Shown in pieces: positions 17,970-27,194 of a DNA stretch of 64,000 nucleotides. Each line of letters begins with the position of its first letter. Positions within the stretch are counted from its first letter, which is position 1. The DNA comes from Photobacterium ganghwense (lineage in GTDB: Bacteria > Pseudomonadota > Gammaproteobacteria > Enterobacterales > Vibrionaceae): the NCBI RefSeq assembly GCF_003025595.1, contig NZ_PYMI01000002.1, forward strand, positions 930,001-994,000. The letters are read 5' to 3'. Below the pieces are notes generated by a model. The model did not search any database and was not told the DNA's origin. It saw only the letters and a program-made list of their open reading frames with translations. The position numbers were made by a program, and so were the translations under genes.

Positions 17970-19015
17970 GTACGCAACAGGCACTGTCCAATCTCACTCC
18001 AACAGCCCGTATCATTGCGGATAAAGTCAACCAGGAAACGCCTTTGGATGGGAACCCTGACGCGAGTCATATCCGTTTAACTCAGCGTTTTCCTGCTATT
18101 TCAACTAAACCCACGCCGGATAATCTTGCTGAACAGTCAGGCTGGAAAGCGGAGATCCAGCTGGGCTTCTCTCCGGCTCGTACCATGGCTGCTGAGACGC
18201 CCAAAACGGTCGTGCGTCATCGCCGACAGTCTGGCCCACTGGCAATCCAACGGCCGCTATACCCTGAAGGATCACCTTGTCATGTCTATCTGCTGCACCC
18301 GCCGGGTGGTGTGGTCGGCGGCGATCAGCTTCGGATTCAGGCGCAGTCAGACAGTAGAGCGCACGCGCTGGTTACCACACCCGGGGCGACCAAATTTTAC
18401 CGCTCGGCTGGTGCGTATGCGTATCAGCGTCAGGAACTCAGGGTTGAAACGGGTGGGATTCTCGAGTGGTTCCCGCAGGAGAATATTTATTTCCCTCAGG
18501 CAAAAGTTCGGCTGGATACCGAGATCACGATCGCTGAAGGCGGACGTTTTGTGGGTTGGGAATTGCACTGCTTTGGACGGCCTGCACTAAAAGAGGGCTT
18601 CGATTCTGGCAATGTCGTGGGCTGTACCCGTTTAACAGTGAATCAGCGTCTGGTGTTAGCGGAACAAATTAACGTTCAGGGCGGCGACATGCACCAGCAG
18701 AATGCGGGGTTACGGGGTTATGCCATGATGGGAAGCCTGTTTGTGGTGCATGCTGATGAGAAACTACTCAAAGTGGTACAGACCTTGCTTAATGAACATT
18801 CGGATTATTTGAATAAAAACAACATGGTGGCAGCAGTAACCGCCTTGTCGGGTGATATCCGAAGCTCCAGATCTGATGACCAATCCGTGTTGGTGGTTAG
18901 GGCCATGGGGCAGAGTAGCGAGTCAATGACACGACTGTTCACCCGTATCTGGCTACAGGTCAGAACCCATTGGCTCGGGGAGTCACCGGCAATTCCCAGA
19001 ATCTGGGCGACCTGA
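17966..19015 (+). CDS. ureD: Urease accessory protein UreD
   Basis: A 349-residue UreD (UreH) protein, the scaffold that binds apo-urease and recruits UreF and UreG for nickel insertion. Family stretches are WKAEIQLGFSPARTM near residue 60, SGPLAIQRPLYPEG near 90, HPPGGVVGGDQL near 111, TTPGATKFYRS near 133 and WFPQENIYF near 165. About 60 residues precede the conserved part, making the protein longer than usual. The start is coupled to the urtE stop through ATGA, with AGGAG 11 bases before it, so the extension may be real. Confidence 0.92.
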   Translation: MSTQQALSNLTPTARIIADKVNQETPLDGNPDASHIRLTQRFPAISTKPTPDNLAEQSGWKAEIQLGFSPARTMAAETPKTVVRHRRQSGPLAIQRPLYPEGSPCHVYLLHPPGGVVGGDQLRIQAQSDSRAHALVTTPGATKFYRSAGAYAYQRQELRVETGGILEWFPQENIYFPQAKVRLDTEITIAEGGRFVGWELHCFGRPALKEGFDSGNVVGCTRLTVNQRLVLAEQINVQGGDMHQQNAGLRGYAMMGSLFVVHADEKLLKVVQTLLNEHSDYLNKNNMVAAVTALSGDIRSSRSDDQSVLVVRAMGQSSESMTRLFTRIWLQVRTHWLGESPAIPRIWAT

Positions 19016-19064
19016 GCTATCAACAATACGTGACAAACTGACTATATAAATCATAGGGCTATAG

Positions 19065-19367
19065 ATGGAACTGACCCCAAGAGAAAAGGATAAGTTGCTG
19101 CTTTTTACAGCAGCACTGTTGGCCGAAAGGCGCAAAGAAAAAGGCTTAAAGCTCAATTACCCGGAGTCTGTCGCGTTGATCAGTGCGGCGATCCTTGAAG
19201 GTGCTCGCGAAGGAAAAAGTGTCGCGGAACTGATGGATCACGGACGCACGATCCTGACTGTCGAGGATGTCATGGAAGGGGTGCCTTCAATGATCCATGA
19301 CGTTCAGGTTGAAGCAACGTTTCCAGACGGAACCAAGCTGGTGACCGTGCACGATCCGATTGTGTAG
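19065..19367 (+). CDS. ureA: Urease gamma subunit
   Basis: A 100-residue subunit, the normal length. It starts with the family sequence [20 protein letters not shown] and contains [20 protein letters not shown] and [20 protein letters not shown]. It packs against UreB and UreC in the (UreABC)3 enzyme that splits urea to ammonia and carbamate in the cytoplasm. The 9-base gap to ureB shows tight operon spacing. Confidence 0.96.
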   Translation: MELTPREKDKLLLFTAALLAERRKEKGLKLNYPESVALISAAILEGAREGKSVAELMDHGRTILTVEDVMEGVPSMIHDVQVEATFPDGTKLVTVHDPIV

Positions 19368-19376
19368 GGGGCTGCT

Positions 19377-19745
19377 ATGTCTACTCTGCCCGAAGATAAA
19401 GCTGGGATCCTATCTGGTGCTTTGATCCCTGGCGAACTGCAAGTGGCTCAAGGTGACATTGAGCTGAATATTGGATTGCCCACTCTGACGATTGCCGTTG
19501 CCAATGTCGGTGACAGACCCATTCAGATCGGTTCTCACTATCACTTTTATGAAGTTAATGACGCATTGAGGTTTGAACGGGAACCTACCCTGGGCTTCAG
19601 GCTGAACATCGCTGCCGGAACAGCAATGCGTTTTGAACCGGGACAGACCCGCACCGTTGAACTGGTCAGCTATTCGGGGAAGCGGGTAGTTTATGGCTTT
19701 CAGGGCAAGGTGATGGGACCGGTTTCTGCAAAACGGTCGTGTTAG
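19377..19745 (+). CDS. ureB: Urease beta subunit
   Basis: A 122-residue subunit with [18 protein letters not shown] at the start of the fold, [20 protein letters not shown] and the end [20 protein letters not shown]. The His-rich loop GSHYHF is the family hallmark. About 10 extra residues are present at the N-terminus. The normal order ureA-ureB-ureC is kept, but a 129-base gap with a hairpin lies before ureC. Confidence 0.95.
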   Translation: MSTLPEDKAGILSGALIPGELQVAQGDIELNIGLPTLTIAVANVGDRPIQIGSHYHFYEVNDALRFEREPTLGFRLNIAAGTAMRFEPGQTRTVELVSYSGKRVVYGFQGKVMGPVSAKRSC

Positions 19746-19799
19746 AACGCTGAACTAAACATAAAGCAACTATTGATTTGAAAATTAAAGAAAAACACT

Positions 19800-19831
19800 G
19801 CATGGGCGCCGTGTTTTTGTACACGCCATGC
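19800..19831 (+). promoter_or_regulatory. Hairpin between ureB and ureC
   Basis: GCATGG/CCATGC forms the outer stem and CGTGT/ACACG the inner stem, with a 4-base bulge (GCGC) on the left arm and a 6-base loop. It has no T run. The gap between ureB and ureC is usually only a few bases, so this element is an unusual intercistronic structure. Confidence 0.45.
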
Positions 19832-19874
19832 TGCTGAGGAACAGCGGAAAAGAACAATGCAATCGGAGTGCTGA

Positions 19875-21578
19875 ATGGCAAAAATATCAAGGCAAGCTTA
19901 TGGGGAAATGTTTGGCCCGACGGTCGGCGATCGATTACGGCTTGCTGACACCGGGCTCTGGCTAGAAGTCGAAAAAGACTTCACCAGCTACGGCGATGAA
20001 GTGAAGTTTGGCGGCGGAAAAGTGATCCGTGATGGGATGGGACAAAGTCAGGCCCTGTGTGCAGAGGTGCCGGATCTGGTGATCACCAATGCCGTCATCC
20101 TTGATCATTGGGGCATCGTGAAAGCCGATGTTGCGGTGAAAAATGGCCGTATCGCGGGAATCGGAAAGGCCGGGAATCCTGATGTGCAGCGAGGGGTAGA
20201 CATAGTGATCGGGCCGGGGACGGAGATTCTGGCCGGTGAGGGCTCTATTCTGACCGCCGGTGGTATTGACTCACACATCCACTACATATGCCCGCAGCAA
20301 ATTGAAGAAGCGCTGTGCTCAGGGGTCACCACCATGATTGGCGGTGGGACGGGGCCAGCCACAGGCACGAATGCCACGACTTGTACCCCCGGCCCCTGGA
20401 ATATCCACCGGATGCTTGAAGCGCTTGACGGTTTTCCGATGAATTTCGGGCTGTTGGGCAAAGGCAACGCCAGTTTACCGGAACCGCTCAGAGAGCAGGT
20501 AGCCGCCGGAGCGATTGGCCTGAAACTGCATGAAGATTGGGGAACCACACCCGCGTCGATTGATAACTGCATGAGTGTCGCCGAGGAAACGGACATTCAG
20601 GTTGCCATTCATACGGACACTCTGAATGAATCGGGTTTTGTTGAATCAACACTGGCGGCTATCGGCGACCGGGTCATTCATACCTACCATACCGAAGGAG
20701 CCGGTGGTGGGCATGCGCCGGATATTATCCGCGCCTGTGGCGAATCCAATGTGCTGCCGTCATCGACTAATCCGACCCGCCCTTATACGGTCAACACCGT
20801 GGATGAGCATCTGGATATGCTAATGGTATGCCACCATCTTTCTCCGTCAATTGCGGAAGATGTCGCCTTTGCGGAATCCCGTATACGCCGTGAAACCATT
20901 GCCGCAGAAGATATTTTGCATGATCTTGGTGCATTTTCGATGATCGCATCGGATTCTCAGGCAATGGGGCGAGTGGGGGAAGTGATCACCCGTACCTGGC
21001 AGACGGCGCATAAGATGAAAGTTCAGCGTGGGAGCTTGCCGGAAGATTCTGCCTACAGTGATAACTTCCGCCTTAAACGCTACATCGCCAAGTACACGAT
21101 CAACCCTGCCATTACACATGGGATCGGCCATGAGGTCGGCTCTGTGGAAGTGGGAAAATTGGCCGATCTGGTGCTGTGGAAACCGGCTTTTTTCGGCGTT
21201 AAACCCAGTGTCATTCTGAAAGGCGGCATGATTGCAGCTGCACCAATGGGGGATCCCAACGCGTCTATTCCGACGCCACAGCCCGTACATTATCGGCCGA
21301 TGTTCGGCAGTTTTGGCCGTGCAGCGGCGAATACCTCCATGCTCTTTTTGTCCCGTCAGGCTGTAGATGACGGCATACCCGCGGAACTCGGTCTGCAGAG
21401 TCTGATTGGTACCGCGAAAAATTGTCGGACGGTCCGCAAGGCCGATATGGTGCACAACAGTTGGCAGCCACAGATTGAAGTGGACTCACAAACTTACCAG
21501 GTTCGCGCCAATGGTGAACTACTGGTTTGCGAGCCTGCGGCGGTATTGCCAATGGCTCAGCGGTATTTTTTATTTTAA
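19875..21578 (+). CDS. ureC: Urease alpha subunit, nickel catalytic subunit
   Basis: A 567-residue catalytic subunit. All metal ligands sit at the positions of the classic Klebsiella numbering: H134 and H136 (SHIHYICPQ), K217 (GLKLHEDWG), the lysine that is carbamylated, H246 (VAIHTD), H272 (TYHTEG) and D360 (IASDSQ). The flap has C319 and H320 (MVCHHL). It is therefore expected to be active once two nickel ions are inserted by UreDEFG. Start and length are normal. Confidence 0.97.
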   Translation: MAKISRQAYGEMFGPTVGDRLRLADTGLWLEVEKDFTSYGDEVKFGGGKVIRDGMGQSQALCAEVPDLVITNAVILDHWGIVKADVAVKNGRIAGIGKAGNPDVQRGVDIVIGPGTEILAGEGSILTAGGIDSHIHYICPQQIEEALCSGVTTMIGGGTGPATGTNATTCTPGPWNIHRMLEALDGFPMNFGLLGKGNASLPEPLREQVAAGAIGLKLHEDWGTTPASIDNCMSVAEETDIQVAIHTDTLNESGFVESTLAAIGDRVIHTYHTEGAGGGHAPDIIRACGESNVLPSSTNPTRPYTVNTVDEHLDMLMVCHHLSPSIAEDVAFAESRIRRETIAAEDILHDLGAFSMIASDSQAMGRVGEVITRTWQTAHKMKVQRGSLPEDSAYSDNFRLKRYIAKYTINPAITHGIGHEVGSVEVGKLADLVLWKPAFFGVKPSVILKGGMIAAAPMGDPNASIPTPQPVHYRPMFGSFGRAAANTSMLFLSRQAVDDGIPAELGLQSLIGTAKNCRTVRKADMVHNSWQPQIEVDSQTYQVRANGELLVCEPAAVLPMAQRYFLF

Positions 21579-21587
21579 GGGGATGCC

Positions 21588-22154
21588 ATGTTGGTTTTAA
21601 CGAAACACATTCAGGCAGCTGATGCCTCAGAGGTGGCGGACGTAGAGTCTCTGCACCCATTAAGTCTCTCTATTGATGATCGGGTTAAAAGCCGATTCCT
21701 GACGCAGCTGGCAAACGGAACGGAAGTGCGCTTGTTTCTGCCAAGAGGCCGGATTCTGCGACACGGTGACGTGCTTGAAAGCGAGTTTGGCGAGCGGGTG
21801 AGAGTAGAAGCGGCTGCTGAGCCTGTATCGACGGTTTACTGTCAGGATCTGCATTTGCTGGCCCGAGTGGCCTATCACCTGGGAAACCGCCACGTTCCGC
21901 TGCAAATCAGTCCGGAGTGGGTACGCTATCAGACCGATCATGTGCTTGATGCCATGGTGGAGGGGCTTGGTGCAAAGGTGACTGCTGAGTGTGCCCCTTT
22001 TGAACCGGAAGACGGGGCGTATGGCGGGGCTCATGGCGGTCACCATGGTAGTAGCCGTAACCACCAGCGTCATCAAGAAAATAGCGACAATAGCAATCAC
22101 GGAACTAACCGCGAAAGTGTCCACGAAAGCAGCCAGAACAGCCACCATCACTAA
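21588..22154 (+). CDS. ureE: Urease accessory protein UreE, nickel chaperone
   Basis: A 188-residue UreE. The N-terminal domain ([20 protein letters not shown]) and the metal domain ([17 protein letters not shown]) are typical; the latter carries the conserved dimer-interface His. The C-terminal tail from about residue 146 contains ten histidines in some 43 residues, ending in HHH, a nickel-storing tail as in Klebsiella UreE. AAGGGG precedes the start. It hands nickel to UreG. Confidence 0.94.
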   Translation: MLVLTKHIQAADASEVADVESLHPLSLSIDDRVKSRFLTQLANGTEVRLFLPRGRILRHGDVLESEFGERVRVEAAAEPVSTVYCQDLHLLARVAYHLGNRHVPLQISPEWVRYQTDHVLDAMVEGLGAKVTAECAPFEPEDGAYGGAHGGHHGSSRNHQRHQENSDNSNHGTNRESVHESSQNSHHH

Positions 22155-22232
22155 ATTGGTAAAGAACGACAAAAGTGGATGACTTCATCCTTTATTGGCG
22201 GGAAGCCTGACTAACAAAAAAATAAGGAAATA

Positions 22233-22829
22233 ATGATGACACATCTCAAGCAACTGTCTCACGCACTCACGACCCCTCTTCTGACTGGGTTGGCATTACT
22301 GAGCTCTGGATCCGTCTGGGCGCATCCCGGACATGATGAATTATTGGAAAACAGCAGCCTGATGGCGGGATTGCTGCACCCGCTGACCGGATTTGATCAT
22401 CTGGTCATGCTGATCGGGGTTGGCTTTATCGCATCTCAGATGGCACAGCGTTCACATGCCGTTCGGGTGATGGTGTCAGCCATTGTCCTGCTGCTCGCTG
22501 GCATGGCGATGGGAGCCTTGAGCGGGTTTGCGACAGGCATAGAAGCGATGATCCTTGCGTCTGTCGGCGTTGCAGCCGTGGCGTTGTATCGCCGCCAGGG
22601 AGCTGCATCTACCTTGCTATCAACACTGGCGGTATCACTGGTGCTGTTTCATGGCTGGGCTCATGGCCTTGAAGCCAGTGGTAATGCGCTGGCAGGATTT
22701 GCCACAGGCATGATCGGCAGTGCCTCGTTACTAATCAGCACCGGCTATCTGCTTGGCCGTAAAGTGAGCCCGAAATGGCAGAGTGCAATGGTAGCCGTCA
22801 GTGGCGTGGTACTTGTCCTGGCCGGTTAA
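22233..22829 (+). CDS. ureJ: HupE/UreJ family nickel permease
   Basis: A 198-residue membrane protein. A signal-like segment (ALTTPLLTGLALLSSGSVWA) is followed by the family motif HPGHDE and the first helix region GLLHPLTGFDHLVMLIGVGF, whose HP and DH residues are metal-site candidates. About six helices follow, one with LFHGWAHGLEASG. HupE/UreJ proteins are thought to bring in nickel. Its place inside the urease operon, between ureE and ureF, supports that role. The start may be 22233 or 22236. Confidence 0.9.
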   Translation: MMTHLKQLSHALTTPLLTGLALLSSGSVWAHPGHDELLENSSLMAGLLHPLTGFDHLVMLIGVGFIASQMAQRSHAVRVMVSAIVLLLAGMAMGALSGFATGIEAMILASVGVAAVALYRRQGAASTLLSTLAVSLVLFHGWAHGLEASGNALAGFATGMIGSASLLISTGYLLGRKVSPKWQSAMVAVSGVVLVLAG

Positions 22830-22845
22830 TTGACGGAATCACGCG

Positions 22846-23529
22846 ATGACAGAGTGCCCGCAAACACTTTCAAATTTTCGCTTGTATCAGCTGATTAGTC
22901 CGTCACTACCTATTGGTGCGTTTACTTATTCGCAAGGGTTAGAGTGGGCAATCGAAGCTGGATGGGTAAGTGACAGTGTCACTTTCGAAGGTTGGCTGTT
23001 GGATGTTTTGCATCACAGCCTGGTGACCCTTGAGCTGCCAATTCTCAGGCGGTTATATAAGGCTGTTACTGTTCAGGATGACGAGCAAGCCAGGCGATGG
23101 AATGAATGGTTATTAGCCAGCAGGGAAACGATGGAACTTCGGCAGGAAGAGTTACAGCGAGGGCGGGCAACCGCCCGCTTACTGGAGCAACTGGAACCCG
23201 CATTAACTCAGGAACAGATTCAGCTCGTAAGAGCTTCTCAACTGGCTGGATTTGCACTGGCTGCCACCCGGTGGGGCATCAGCACAGAAGCGTTATGTGC
23301 CGGTTATCTCTGGAGTTGGCTGGAAAATGCTACGATGGCGGGAGTGAAGCTGATCCCGCTTGGGCAGACCGCGGGACAGCAGATTCTGATGACGGTATCC
23401 GAGCATTTATCGGATGCTGTGGCCGCATCACAGTATGTGGCTGACCATGAGATAGGGAGTTTTACTCCGGCTCAGGTCATTGCCAGCGCTCGTCACGAAA
23501 CCCAGTACACCCGACTATATCGATCTTAA
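22846..23529 (+). CDS. ureF: Urease accessory protein UreF
   Basis: A 227-residue all-helical protein with the family start [24 protein letters not shown], where [10 protein letters not shown] is the hallmark, and the later stretches [10 protein letters not shown] and [15 protein letters not shown]. UreF binds UreD and acts on the UreG GTPase during nickel insertion. It ends 10 bases before the ureG start. Confidence 0.95.
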   Translation: MTECPQTLSNFRLYQLISPSLPIGAFTYSQGLEWAIEAGWVSDSVTFEGWLLDVLHHSLVTLELPILRRLYKAVTVQDDEQARRWNEWLLASRETMELRQEELQRGRATARLLEQLEPALTQEQIQLVRASQLAGFALAATRWGISTEALCAGYLWSWLENATMAGVKLIPLGQTAGQQILMTVSEHLSDAVAASQYVADHEIGSFTPAQVIASARHETQYTRLYRS

Positions 23530-23539
23530 GGAAGCGATC

Positions 23540-24154
23540 ATGAATCAATCACATTCACCGTTACGAATCGGTGTAGGGGGGCCTGTTGGCTCCGGAAAAA
23601 CGGCTTTGCTTGAAGTGTTGTGCAAGGCAATCAGGGACCGGTACAACATTGCTGTCGTGACCAACGATATTTATACCCAGGAAGATGCAAAAATTCTGAC
23701 CCGGGCGCAAGCGCTGGCCGCAGACAGAATTATCGGAGTGGAAACCGGAGGGTGTCCGCATACCGCAATTCGTGAAGATGCATCTATGAACCTGGCTGCT
23801 GTTGAGGAACTGTGTGCCCTGCATGAAAACCTGGATATCGTCTTTATCGAAAGCGGCGGTGATAACCTCAGTGCGACTTTTAGCCCTGAGCTGGCGGATT
23901 TGATGATTTACGTGATCGATGTCGCGGAAGGAGAGAAAATTCCACGTAAAGGCGGGCCGGGTATTACCCGATCAGATCTGTTGGTGATTAATAAAATCGA
24001 CCTCGCGCCCTATGTTGGTGCATCTTTGACCGTGATGGATCAGGACACCGCGAGAATGCGGCCAAATAAACCTTATGTTTTTACAAATTTGAAACAAGGG
24101 GAAGGTCTACCAGAGATAATTGATTTTATTATTACTAAGGGAATGCTTAGTTAA
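23540..24154 (+). CDS. ureG: Urease accessory GTPase UreG
   Basis: A 204-residue SIMIBI GTPase. The start at 23540 is chosen because AAGGAAG lies before it; a longer frame overlaps ureF by 50 bases. The P-loop is [15 protein letters not shown], the switch part [12 protein letters not shown], the nickel-binding Cys-Pro-His is in [13 protein letters not shown], and the guanine motif is NKID. It supplies GTP energy and nickel to UreDF-bound apo-urease. Last gene of the island. Confidence 0.96.
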   Translation: MNQSHSPLRIGVGGPVGSGKTALLEVLCKAIRDRYNIAVVTNDIYTQEDAKILTRAQALAADRIIGVETGGCPHTAIREDASMNLAAVEELCALHENLDIVFIESGGDNLSATFSPELADLMIYVIDVAEGEKIPRKGGPGITRSDLLVINKIDLAPYVGASLTVMDQDTARMRPNKPYVFTNLKQGEGLPEIIDFIITKGMLS

Positions 24155-24189
24155 TTTTCTTATGAAATAAAGCGCATTAATATAAACAG

Positions 24190-24227
24190 AAAGCAGATAC
24201 GAATTATTCCTATCTGCTTTTTTTCTT
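24190..24227 (+). terminator. Terminator of the urt-ure island
   Basis: AAAGCAGATA (24190-24199) and TATCTGCTTT (24211-24220) form a 10-base stem followed by a T-rich run. It lies 36 bases after ureG. Confidence 0.9.
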
Positions 24228-24229
24228 TT

Positions 24230-24708
24230 TAAACCACTTACTGGTTGCGCATTTTTAGTGAGCTTAATGCATTATTTTTGTGCAAGTTTCGTTGAAAAGG
24301 CTGGATAAATTTAATCTTTATTCAGTCTCCCACCACTATAAACGCTGAATTTAAATAATTATTCAGGGTGTTCTAAAGTTGGCATTTAATATGCTTATCA
24401 AAATATAACAATACTGACACATTTGATGGTTAAGGTCGTTGCATTTTATAAGTGTGATTCTATGCAGGAATATTTGGTACGACCATTAATTCCCCTGGTT
24501 GATATATCTATGTGCCTGTGTTCTTATAATATTTATGCAATAGAAAAGTCACCCAAGTGTCTTTTTAGCTCGCTAGGATGCAACAAAGATTAGAAACTGA
24601 ACTGACATTCGGTTCACGTTGGTTAGTGGCCCTTAATAACAATGATAGGCAAGTAATTGTAGTTAAGGGTTTTTTATCATCATCATGATGGAAATGGAGT
24701 CTTCTGTA
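24230..24708 (+). promoter_or_regulatory. phaB leader region with terminator-like hairpin
   Basis: A gap of about 480 bases between the urease terminator and phaB. A strong -10 box, TATAAT, is at 24525-24530; the best -35 word, TTGATA at 24499, is 20 bases away, which is long. A transcript from about 24537 would have small hairpins (around AAAGTCAC/GTGTCTTT and GAAC/GTTC) and end in the terminator-like stem at 24630-24675, giving an RNA of about 140 nucleotides. Read-through leads directly to phaB. Confidence 0.5.
24630..24675 (+). terminator. Leader terminator or attenuator ahead of phaB
   Basis: CCCTTAA (24630-24636) pairs with TTAAGGG (24663-24669), and ACAAT (24639-24643) with ATTGT (24656-24660). 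Six T residues follow at once. It is only 33 bases before the phaB start codon, so it either ends a small RNA or attenuates the pha operon. Confidence 0.6.
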
Positions 24709-25449
24709 ATGAGTAAAACAGCATTAGTAACTGGCGCTAAAGGCGGTATTGGTTCTTCTATCACACAAGGATTGGTCGAAGCGGGCTATCGTGTTATTGC
24801 AACTTATTTCCCTAATGGTGAAGCAAAAGCCAAAGAGTGGTTTAAGGAAAATAATTATTCAGAGGAACAGGTTCGTTTATTCCCTCTGGATGTGACGGAT
24901 ACGGCGTATTGTAAAGAAGCTTTAACAACTTTGTTGCAAGAGGAAGGCAAGATTGATGTACTTGTTAACAACGCCGGAATCACTCGCGACACCACATTTA
25001 AGCGTATGACCAAAGAGCAATGGGACGAAGTGATCACCACTAACCTGAACAGTCTCTACAACGTCACCCATCCTCTGTTCGCTTCAATGTGTGATCATGG
25101 TAATGCTCGCATTATCAATATCTCTTCGGTGAACGGTCTTAAAGGCCAGTTTGGCCAGACAAACTATTCTGCGGCAAAAGCAGGCATGATTGGTTTTACT
25201 AAGGCACTGGCAGCAGAAGGCGCGCGCTTTGGTGTTACCGTCAACGCAATTGCTCCTGGGTACACAGGCACTCCAATGGTTGAAGCCATCAAGCCTGAAG
25301 TGCTGGACAGCATCAAAGCAGAAATTCCGATGAAACGTCTGGCTGCACCGGCAGAAGTTGCCGCAGCGGTTGCATTCCTGGCAAGTGATGCCGCTGCCTA
25401 CATTACCGGCGAGACACTGTCGGTAAACGGCGGTCTGTACATGCACTAA
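24709..25449 (+). CDS. phaB: Acetoacetyl-CoA reductase PhaB
   Basis: A 246-residue short-chain dehydrogenase, the standard PhaB length when started at the ATG at 24709, which has GGAG 9 bases upstream. The cofactor motif is TGAKGGIG at residues 8-15, the NNAG motif is near 85, and the catalytic Ser and YxxxK are in ISSVNG and NYSAAKAG. It reduces acetoacetyl-CoA with NADPH to (R)-3-hydroxybutyryl-CoA, the monomer for polyhydroxybutyrate. First gene of phaBAPC. Confidence 0.95.
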   Translation: MSKTALVTGAKGGIGSSITQGLVEAGYRVIATYFPNGEAKAKEWFKENNYSEEQVRLFPLDVTDTAYCKEALTTLLQEEGKIDVLVNNAGITRDTTFKRMTKEQWDEVITTNLNSLYNVTHPLFASMCDHGNARIINISSVNGLKGQFGQTNYSAAKAGMIGFTKALAAEGARFGVTVNAIAPGYTGTPMVEAIKPEVLDSIKAEIPMKRLAAPAEVAAAVAFLASDAAAYITGETLSVNGGLYMH

Positions 25450-25484
25450 TTGACACATTCGATTGAGTAAGGACGCTAAGCACT

Positions 25485-26696
25485 ATGTCAAAAGTTTATA
25501 TTGTTGCAGCTAAACGTACGCCTATTGGCAGTTTTAACGGCGCGCTGAAATCTGTTTCAGCGGCACAACTGGCTGCTACAGCAATCAAAGCCGCTCTGGA
25601 AGAAGCGAAAGTTGCACCAGAGCACCTGGATGAAGTGATTCTGGGTAACGTAGTTGGTGCAGGTCAGGGCATGGGTCCTGGTCGTCAGGCAGCCCTGTAT
25701 GCAGGCGTGCCAAATGAGGTCCCTGCTTATACTTTGAATATGGTTTGTGGCTCCGGGATGAAAGCAGTCATGGATGCGGCGGCGCATATCAAAGCTGGCG
25801 ATGCGGATCTGGTTGTTGCGGCGGGTGCCGAGAACATGTCTCAGATTCCTTTCTGTGTGCCGGGCTCTTCCATCCGTGATGGTCAGAAGATGGGTAACCT
25901 GCAATTGTCTGACCTGCTGATTGCTGATGGTCTGACAGATGTATTTAACAACTACCACATGGGCGTAACGGCTGAAAACGTGGTGGAGAAAGTTGGCCTG
26001 ACGCGTGAGCAGCAGGATAACTTCGCACTGGCCAGCCAGCAGAAAGCCGTAGCGGCCATTGAGCAAGGTAAATTTGTTCAGGAAATCGTTCCGGTTGAAG
26101 TGACAGTACGTCGCCAGACCACTGTTGTCGATACGGATGAGTATCCAAAAGCGGATGCAAGCATTGAAGGGCTGGCCAAACTACGTCCTGCATTTAAGGC
26201 TGAAGGCGGTTCTGTCACAGCGGGTAACGCATCAGGCATCAATGACGGCGCAAGTGCGATTATCGTCGCTTCTGAAGCTGCCGTTGCTAAATACGGTCTG
26301 ACCCCGCTGGCTGAAATTGAAAGCTACGCACAAGCAGGTATTGCCCCGGAAATCATGGGTCTTGGCCCTGTGCCGGCGGTACAAAAAGCCCTGGTGAAAG
26401 CAGAGTTGTCTATTAATGACATCGGTCTGTTCGAATTCAACGAAGCGTTTGCCGGTCAGGCGCTGGGTGTCCTGCATCAGCTGGCTGATGATCTGGACGT
26501 TCAAGTGGAAGATTTGGCGGAACGTTCAAACGTAAATGGTGGTGCGATTGCACTGGGTCACCCTCTGGGCGCATCCGGCAACCGTATTATTGTCAGCCTT
26601 CTTCATGAAATGCGCCGTCGTGGTACAGAGCATGGCCTTGCCACCCTCTGTGTTGGTGGCGGCATGGGTACGGCAATCGTACTCAAAAACGTTTAA
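25485..26696 (+). CDS. phaA: Acetyl-CoA acetyltransferase PhaA
   Basis: A 403-residue thiolase. The acyl-binding Cys is in [11 protein letters not shown] near residue 88. The His of GNxxxAFAGQ is seen as NEAFAGQ near 322, and the second catalytic pair is in [14 protein letters not shown] near 350 and CVGGGMG near 386. It condenses two acetyl-CoA to acetoacetyl-CoA, the first step of polyhydroxybutyrate synthesis. It follows phaB by 35 bases. Confidence 0.95.
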   Translation: MSKVYIVAAKRTPIGSFNGALKSVSAAQLAATAIKAALEEAKVAPEHLDEVILGNVVGAGQGMGPGRQAALYAGVPNEVPAYTLNMVCGSGMKAVMDAAAHIKAGDADLVVAAGAENMSQIPFCVPGSSIRDGQKMGNLQLSDLLIADGLTDVFNNYHMGVTAENVVEKVGLTREQQDNFALASQQKAVAAIEQGKFVQEIVPVEVTVRRQTTVVDTDEYPKADASIEGLAKLRPAFKAEGGSVTAGNASGINDGASAIIVASEAAVAKYGLTPLAEIESYAQAGIAPEIMGLGPVPAVQKALVKAELSINDIGLFEFNEAFAGQALGVLHQLADDLDVQVEDLAERSNVNGGAIALGHPLGASGNRIIVSLLHEMRRRGTEHGLATLCVGGGMGTAIVLKNV

Positions 26697-26778
26697 TTAG
26701 ATAGGCATTCAAACTAGTGCCCGGTTTGAACCATGGCCCGGGCACAACATTCATTACTTGGCATGAAGGAAACAAGCT

Positions 26779-27126
26779 ATGTATACGGAAATGTTCAAAT
26801 CTTTCTCTGAGCAGACTGAGAAAACTCTTGCACCATACGTTAAGTTCAACAAAGTGTTCACGAAGAACGTTGAAGAACTGACTGAACTTCAACTGGCAGC
26901 CGTTCGTGCTTATAGCGATCTGGGCCTGTCTCAGCTTAAAGCTGTGAGCGAAGTGAAAGATGTTCAGTCTTTCGCTGCTTTCAACAGCCAGCAGCTGGAA
27001 ACGCTGACTAAGCTGTCTCAACAGCTGATCGACGACAGCAACAAGTTTGCTTCTATCGCTCAGTCTTTCAAGACAGAAGTTGATGAGCTAGTTGCTGAAA
27101 ATGTAAAGCAAGTCAACCCAGCGTAA
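26779..27126 (+). CDS. phaP: Phasin family granule protein PhaP
   Basis: A 115-residue, all-helical amphipathic protein starting MYTEMFKSFSEQTEKTL, with the phasin pattern ELTELQLAAVRAYSDLGLSQLK and repeated hydrophobic spacing. Phasins coat polyhydroxybutyrate granules. AAGGAA precedes the start. It sits between phaA and phaC, as in vibrios, and a terminator-like hairpin follows, consistent with much higher expression than the synthase. Confidence 0.9.
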   Translation: MYTEMFKSFSEQTEKTLAPYVKFNKVFTKNVEELTELQLAAVRAYSDLGLSQLKAVSEVKDVQSFAAFNSQQLETLTKLSQQLIDDSNKFASIAQSFKTEVDELVAENVKQVNPA

Positions 27127-27141
27127 TTCAAATGACCACTC

Positions 27142-27170
27142 AGCCGCTCCCGTTCGGGAGCGGCTTTATT
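27142..27170 (+). terminator. Intercistronic terminator between phaP and phaC
   Basis: AGCCGCTCCC and GGGAGCGGCT form a 10-base GC-rich stem with a 4-base loop, followed by TTATT. It begins 16 bases after the phaP stop and ends about 25 bases before phaC. It probably reduces, but does not abolish, transcription into phaC. Confidence 0.75.
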
Positions 27171-27194
27171 AGTCCCGATATAGAGGTCATTGTA

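Noticed and set aside
20847-21455. Minus-strand frame of 202 codons inside ureC
   Set aside because: Shadow of the urease alpha gene; composition is typical of antisense frames.
24537-24676. Possible Qrr-type quorum-sensing RNA upstream of phaB
   Set aside because: GTTGGTTAGTG loosely recalls the Qrr core, but the conserved stretch and the sigma-54 promoter are missing, and luxO is not adjacent.
27132-27194. Longer PhaC start at 27132
   Set aside because: It would translate through the phaP-phaC hairpin and lacks a ribosome site; the ATG at 27195 has GAGGT.
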